From Candidatus Adiutrix sp. (GTDB lineage Bacteria > Desulfobacterota > Desulfarculia > Adiutricales > Adiutricaceae), in assembly GCA_031273445.1 (NCBI GenBank), contig JAISRV010000399.1, positions 1 to 7,687 of the forward strand: a stretch of 7,687 nt of DNA, in the 5' to 3' direction. Below, piece after piece: positions 5,272 to 7,687 of the stretch (its first letter is position 1; each line of letters starts with the position of its first letter). Position numbers and translations under genes: made by a program. The notes below the pieces were generated by a model. That model worked only from the letters and a program-made list of their open reading frames with translations. It searched no databases and was not told where the DNA came from.

Positions 5272-6480
5272 ATGGAAACGTCGCTGAATAAAACGGATTT
5301 TCCCCTGGCCGTCGGCCAGTGCAGCCATCCCGGCCTGACCCGTGAGGACAACGAGGATTCTTTCGGCTGGTTCAGCACCAAAGCCGGGGAACTGCTCTTG
5401 GTGGCCGACGGCATGGGCGGCCACGCCGGCGGGGAGAAGGCGGCCAAAACGGCTATCGCCGCTTTTCGCCAATATGTCGATTCCTCCCCGGATCGGGAGA
5501 AACCGGAAATTCTTCTCCGGCGGGCCCTTATGGCCGCCGACCAGGCGGTGGCCCAAGTGGGGGCGGCGGAGCCGGCCCTGGCCGGCCTGGGCTCCACCCT
5601 GGTGGCCTTGCTGCTGCGCGGCCGGGAGGCCTGGCATATCCACGTGGGCGACAGCCGTCTGTACCGCTTTTCCGGCGGCGCCCTGGAACAGCTGACCCGC
5701 GACCACTCCTATGTGCAGGAGTTGCTCGACCGCGGGCGGATCAGCGCCAGGGAGGCGGAGAAGCACGAAGACCGCCATATGCTCACCCAGTCTTTAGGCG
5801 GCAATCTTGATGAGCCGGGTCCGCGGGCGGCCTGCGAAAACAGCCTCCCCGGCGACATTTTTCTCCTGTGCAGCGACGGCCTCTCCGGGCCGGCCTCCAA
5901 GGCGGAGCTGCGCCGCTTGCTGGCCGGGCCGGGCTCCGCCCAGCTTAAGGCCGAAAATTTGGTCAATCTGGCCCTGAAGGCCGGGGGGCCGGACAACGTC
6001 ACCGTTCAGCTGGCGGTTCTGGCCGACGCGGCGCCTGGTTCCCGGTCCGGCCGGATAACCCAGAAAATCAGCCAACCGGCGGCGCCGGCCGGCCGCCGCC
6101 GGGCCTTCTGGCCGGCTTTTTGTCTCTTTGCTTTCGGGCTGGTCATAGGCGGGGCCGGCTTATTCGCCTGGGACCACTGGTTCAAAACTGAAACGCCGCC
6201 TCAGCCGGAAACGGCGGCCCCGGCCGAAGCGACGCCGGGTGAAGCGGCGCCGGCCGAAACGGCCTCGGCTGAAGCGCCGCCGGGCGAAGCGCCGCCAAGT
6301 GAAGCGGCGCCGGCCGAAACGCCGCCGGGCGAAGCGGCGGTTCCGCCCGCGGAGGGTTCGCCCGCGGCCTCTCCAGTTGAAACAAAGTCTCCGGCGGAAC
6401 CGGCGGCTGAACCTAAGGCGGCGGCCCCGCCCGCCCCGGCCGCGCCGCCGGCCGCCGCCTCAACTCAGGCCGGAGATTGA
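5272..6480 (+). CDS. Membrane-anchored PP2C-family Ser/Thr protein phosphatase
   Basis: This 402-residue protein has a cytoplasmic PP2C (PPM) catalytic domain (about 10-252) that would remove phosphate from Ser/Thr using a two-metal centre. All core motifs are present: Arg24...Asn27-Glu-Asp29, Asp46-Gly-Met-Gly-Gly-His51, GSTLV at 107-111, Gly126-Asp127-Ser-Arg, LTRDHS at 141-146, Asp202-Gly203, and Asp241-Asn242. Arg275-277 precede a TM helix (about 279-299), giving N-in topology, and a tail of about 100 residues rich in Pro, Ala and Glu extends into the periplasm with no recognisable domain. PP2C proteins with one C-terminal TM helix are known, but a long low-complexity outer tail is less usual. 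Its only upstream Shine-Dalgarno-like sequence, AAAGG at 5257-5261, lies inside the preceding gene, consistent with coupling. The expected partners are the kinase at the end of the window and the FHA proteins next to it. Confidence 0.93.
   Translation: METSLNKTDFPLAVGQCSHPGLTREDNEDSFGWFSTKAGELLLVADGMGGHAGGEKAAKTAIAAFRQYVDSSPDREKPEILLRRALMAADQAVAQVGAAEPALAGLGSTLVALLLRGREAWHIHVGDSRLYRFSGGALEQLTRDHSYVQELLDRGRISAREAEKHEDRHMLTQSLGGNLDEPGPRAACENSLPGDIFLLCSDGLSGPASKAELRRLLAGPGSAQLKAENLVNLALKAGGPDNVTVQLAVLADAAPGSRSGRITQKISQPAAPAGRRRAFWPAFCLFAFGLVIGGAGLFAWDHWFKTETPPQPETAAPAEATPGEAAPAETASAEAPPGEAPPSEAAPAETPPGEAAVPPAEGSPAASPVETKSPAEPAAEPKAAAPPAPAAPPAAASTQAGD
6239..6321 (+). repeat. Imperfect repeats coding the phosphatase Pro/Ala/Glu tail
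   Basis: A 23-base segment (6239-6261) recurs identically at 6299-6321, a spacing of 60 bases (20 codons), each copy encoding EAAPAET. Shorter GCGCCGGGCGAAGCG-like units lie between and around them. The tail is built from degenerate E-A-x-P-x-E units, pointing to growth by repeat expansion as in the protease linker, though here the copies have diverged more. Confidence 0.75.
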
Positions 6481-6483
6481 ACC

Positions 6484-7254
6484 ATGGCCCCTAAATTACC
6501 TGCGCGGATTCACGAGGTGCTGGGCCGCGCCAGCCGAAAAGGCCGCCGGGCTGAACAGCAGGATCGTTTTCTGGTCCTCTATGCTTCCGGGGCCTTGTTT
6601 TTATTGGTCGCCGACGGCCTGGGCGGCCACAGCGGCGGAGCCCGGGCCGCGGAAATCGTCAAAAAAACGGCCCGGAAAATGTTTCTGAAAGAGCCCCTGG
6701 CCCCGGCGGAGAGCCTCTTTCCGGCCTTTATGCGCCAAGCCTGGGAACATCTGCGGGCGGAGGAGGCCAGAAGAACCGGGCTGGAACTCCGTTCGACGGC
6801 GGTTCTGATCCGGCTCCGGGGCCGGGGCCAGGCCGAGTGGGCCCACGTGGGGGATTCCCGGCTCTACCTGTTCAACCCCGAAGGGGAGCTTCGGCAGCGC
6901 ACCCGGGACCACAGCCTGGCCACTCTGGCCGTCTTCAATGGGGACATGACGGAGGAAGAGGCCCGGCGCCATCCGGACCGCTCCATCCTCTACCAGTGCC
7001 TCGGCGGCGAAAAACCGCCAAAACCGCTTCTGGGCCGGGCGGAGCCGCCTTTGGAGGACGGCAGCCTGGTCTTGGTCTGCACCGACGGTTTTTGGGAACA
7101 TGTCGAGCCGGGTCGGGAATGGTTCGGCCAAGGCCGGCTGGCGGATCGGGTTAAGGCGACGCTGGCGGAAGCGGAAAAAAGGGCGGGCCAGGAGGCCGAT
7201 AACGCCACCCTGCTGGCCTTTGAGTATCGGGCCGATCTGTTCCCGGAAAGCTGA
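6484..7254 (+). CDS. Soluble PP2C-family Ser/Thr protein phosphatase (second copy)
   Basis: This 256-residue cytoplasmic phosphatase is a compact PP2C domain without TM segment. It has Asp44-Gly-Leu-Gly-Gly-His49, STAVL at 104-108, His121-Val-Gly-Asp124-Ser-Arg, TRDHS at 140-144, Asp201-Gly202 and Asp239-Asn240. The first metal motif reads AEQQDR (Asp27), with Gln where the family often has Asn. The segment EEEARRHPDRSILYQCLGG resembles the region seen in PppA/Stp-type bacterial phosphatases, which oppose Hanks-type kinases. It starts three bases after the stop of the membrane-bound phosphatase, with GGAG (6472-6475) inside that gene's end, so the two are translationally linked. The two paralogues are clearly diverged and so are not a recent duplication. 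Having one anchored and one free phosphatase suggests different substrates: membrane FHA proteins versus soluble adaptor and kinase (inference). Confidence 0.92.
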   Translation: MAPKLPARIHEVLGRASRKGRRAEQQDRFLVLYASGALFLLVADGLGGHSGGARAAEIVKKTARKMFLKEPLAPAESLFPAFMRQAWEHLRAEEARRTGLELRSTAVLIRLRGRGQAEWAHVGDSRLYLFNPEGELRQRTRDHSLATLAVFNGDMTEEEARRHPDRSILYQCLGGEKPPKPLLGRAEPPLEDGSLVLVCTDGFWEHVEPGREWFGQGRLADRVKATLAEAEKRAGQEADNATLLAFEYRADLFPES

Positions 7255-7296
7255 TTTTTTGTTAGAACGGCGACAAACCCGGATTAAGAGATAAAC

Positions 7297-7687
7297 ATGG
7301 CCAATTTTCCGCCAGCAGACGATTCCGCCCTCCCGGCCGGCGCCCGGCTGGGGTTTTATCGCATAAACGGCGAACTCGGGCGGGGCGGTTTCGGCATTAC
7401 TTATCAGGCCCATGACGCCCGGCTCGACCGCCTGGTGGTGATCAAGGAGTTTCTGCCCCAGGACTTCGCGGCCCGGCGGGGCGACTACACGGTGGGGCCG
7501 CGTTCTGGAAGTGTGGCCGAAGCTTTTCAGAGCGGCTTGGATTCCTTCCTGAAAGAGGCCCAAACTCTGGCCAGGTTCAATCACCCCAACATCGTCCCGG
7601 TGCTGGACTTTTTCAAAGCCAAAAACGGCACGGCCTATCTGGTGATGCCCTTTCTGCCCGGGGAAACTTTGGCCGCCAACCTGGCCC
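7297..7687 (+). CDS. Hanks-type Ser/Thr protein kinase, N-lobe only (cut by window end)
   Basis: The 130 codons visible encode the start of a Ser/Thr protein kinase; the reading frame is open to the last base. The glycine-rich loop is GRGGFGITY (28-36), the ATP-binding lysine is Lys50 in VVIKEFLP, the helix-C glutamate is Glu87 in FLKEAQTLARF, HPNIV follows at 97-101, and the hinge is YLVMPFLPGETL (114-125). The KEFLP and GFGITY signatures fit a bacterial kinase family common in proteobacteria. The catalytic loop, activation loop and any TM or sensor part lie beyond the window. The start has a weak AAGAG (7286-7290) six bases upstream. The 42-base gap before it begins with six T's directly after the phosphatase stop, but no stable stem precedes them, so a terminator is unlikely. 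This should be the enzyme that both phosphatases oppose. Confidence 0.93.
   Translation, partial: MANFPPADDSALPAGARLGFYRINGELGRGGFGITYQAHDARLDRLVVIKEFLPQDFAARRGDYTVGPRSGSVAEAFQSGLDSFLKEAQTLARFNHPNIVPVLDFFKAKNGTAYLVMPFLPGETLAANLA

Noticed and set aside
6239..6688. Arg/Pro-rich + strand frame across the two phosphatase genes
   Set aside because: It is a shifted reading of the Pro/Ala/Glu tail codons and runs into the second phosphatase; no initiation signal or plausible protein.
7255..7260. Six T's after the second phosphatase stop as an intrinsic terminator
   Set aside because: Only a three-base TTC/GAA stem can be found just upstream, so no stable hairpin precedes the T-run; the kinase start 42 bases on fits operon continuation.
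6601..7584. Long antisense open frame (327 codons) opposite the second phosphatase and kinase
   Set aside because: Both + strand genes beneath it have complete family motifs. Long antisense frames are expected opposite GC-rich genes with strong third-position bias, and the predicted protein shows no domain.

Overview
The window is GC-rich with a strong preference for G/C at third codon positions. Every supportable gene is on the + strand. The proteins carry Gram-negative export signals: a lipobox, signal peptides and periplasmic protease and VWA domains. A proteobacterial or Desulfobacterota-like (former deltaproteobacterial) host fits this, but that is an inference from composition and domain style, not from a marker gene. 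There are no rRNA, tRNA, CRISPR, transposase or phage genes.

Layout. Positions 1-37 may hold the last codons of an upstream gene. Positions 38-190 are an AT-rich gap with a weak candidate promoter. Two small exported proteins follow: a short lipoprotein (191-457) and a periplasmic protein with a C-terminal coiled coil (589-1047). The gap between them (458-588) holds two hairpins that share bases and cannot both form, and the second lies just before a strong ribosome binding site. The 177-base gap 1048-1224 is GC-rich, with a palindrome and a T-run near its end.

From 1225 to the end runs a compact cluster of six genes for protein-threonine phosphorylation signalling: (1) zinc ribbon, two FHA domains, TM segment, Pro/Ala linker and HtrA-like serine protease (1225-2904); (2) signal peptide, VWA domain, Pro/Ala/Glu linker, TM segment and FHA domain (2947-4494); (3) double zinc ribbon plus FHA, soluble (4524-5270); (4) PP2C phosphatase with TM segment and Pro/Ala/Glu tail (5272-6480); (5) a second, soluble PP2C phosphatase (6484-7254); (6) the N-lobe of a Hanks-type Ser/Thr kinase, cut by the window end (7297-7687). 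Gaps within the cluster are 42, 29, 1, 3 and 42 bases, so it is very probably one transcription unit.

How they may work together (inference). Kinase and phosphatases would write and erase phosphothreonine in the cytoplasm. FHA domains on the cytoplasmic side of two membrane proteins would read it. Those proteins put a VWA domain and a trypsin-fold protease in the periplasm. The cluster therefore looks like an inside-out circuit linking a cytoplasmic phospho-switch to periplasmic binding and proteolysis. Kinase, PP2C and VWA genes together recall the TerY-P triads and VWA-centred conflict systems, but the membrane-spanning FHA-protease and VWA-FHA architectures, with paired phosphatases, do not match a named system I can recall. 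Short T-V/M-x-x-P-like motifs before the FHA domains of genes 2 and 3 are candidate phospho-acceptor sites.
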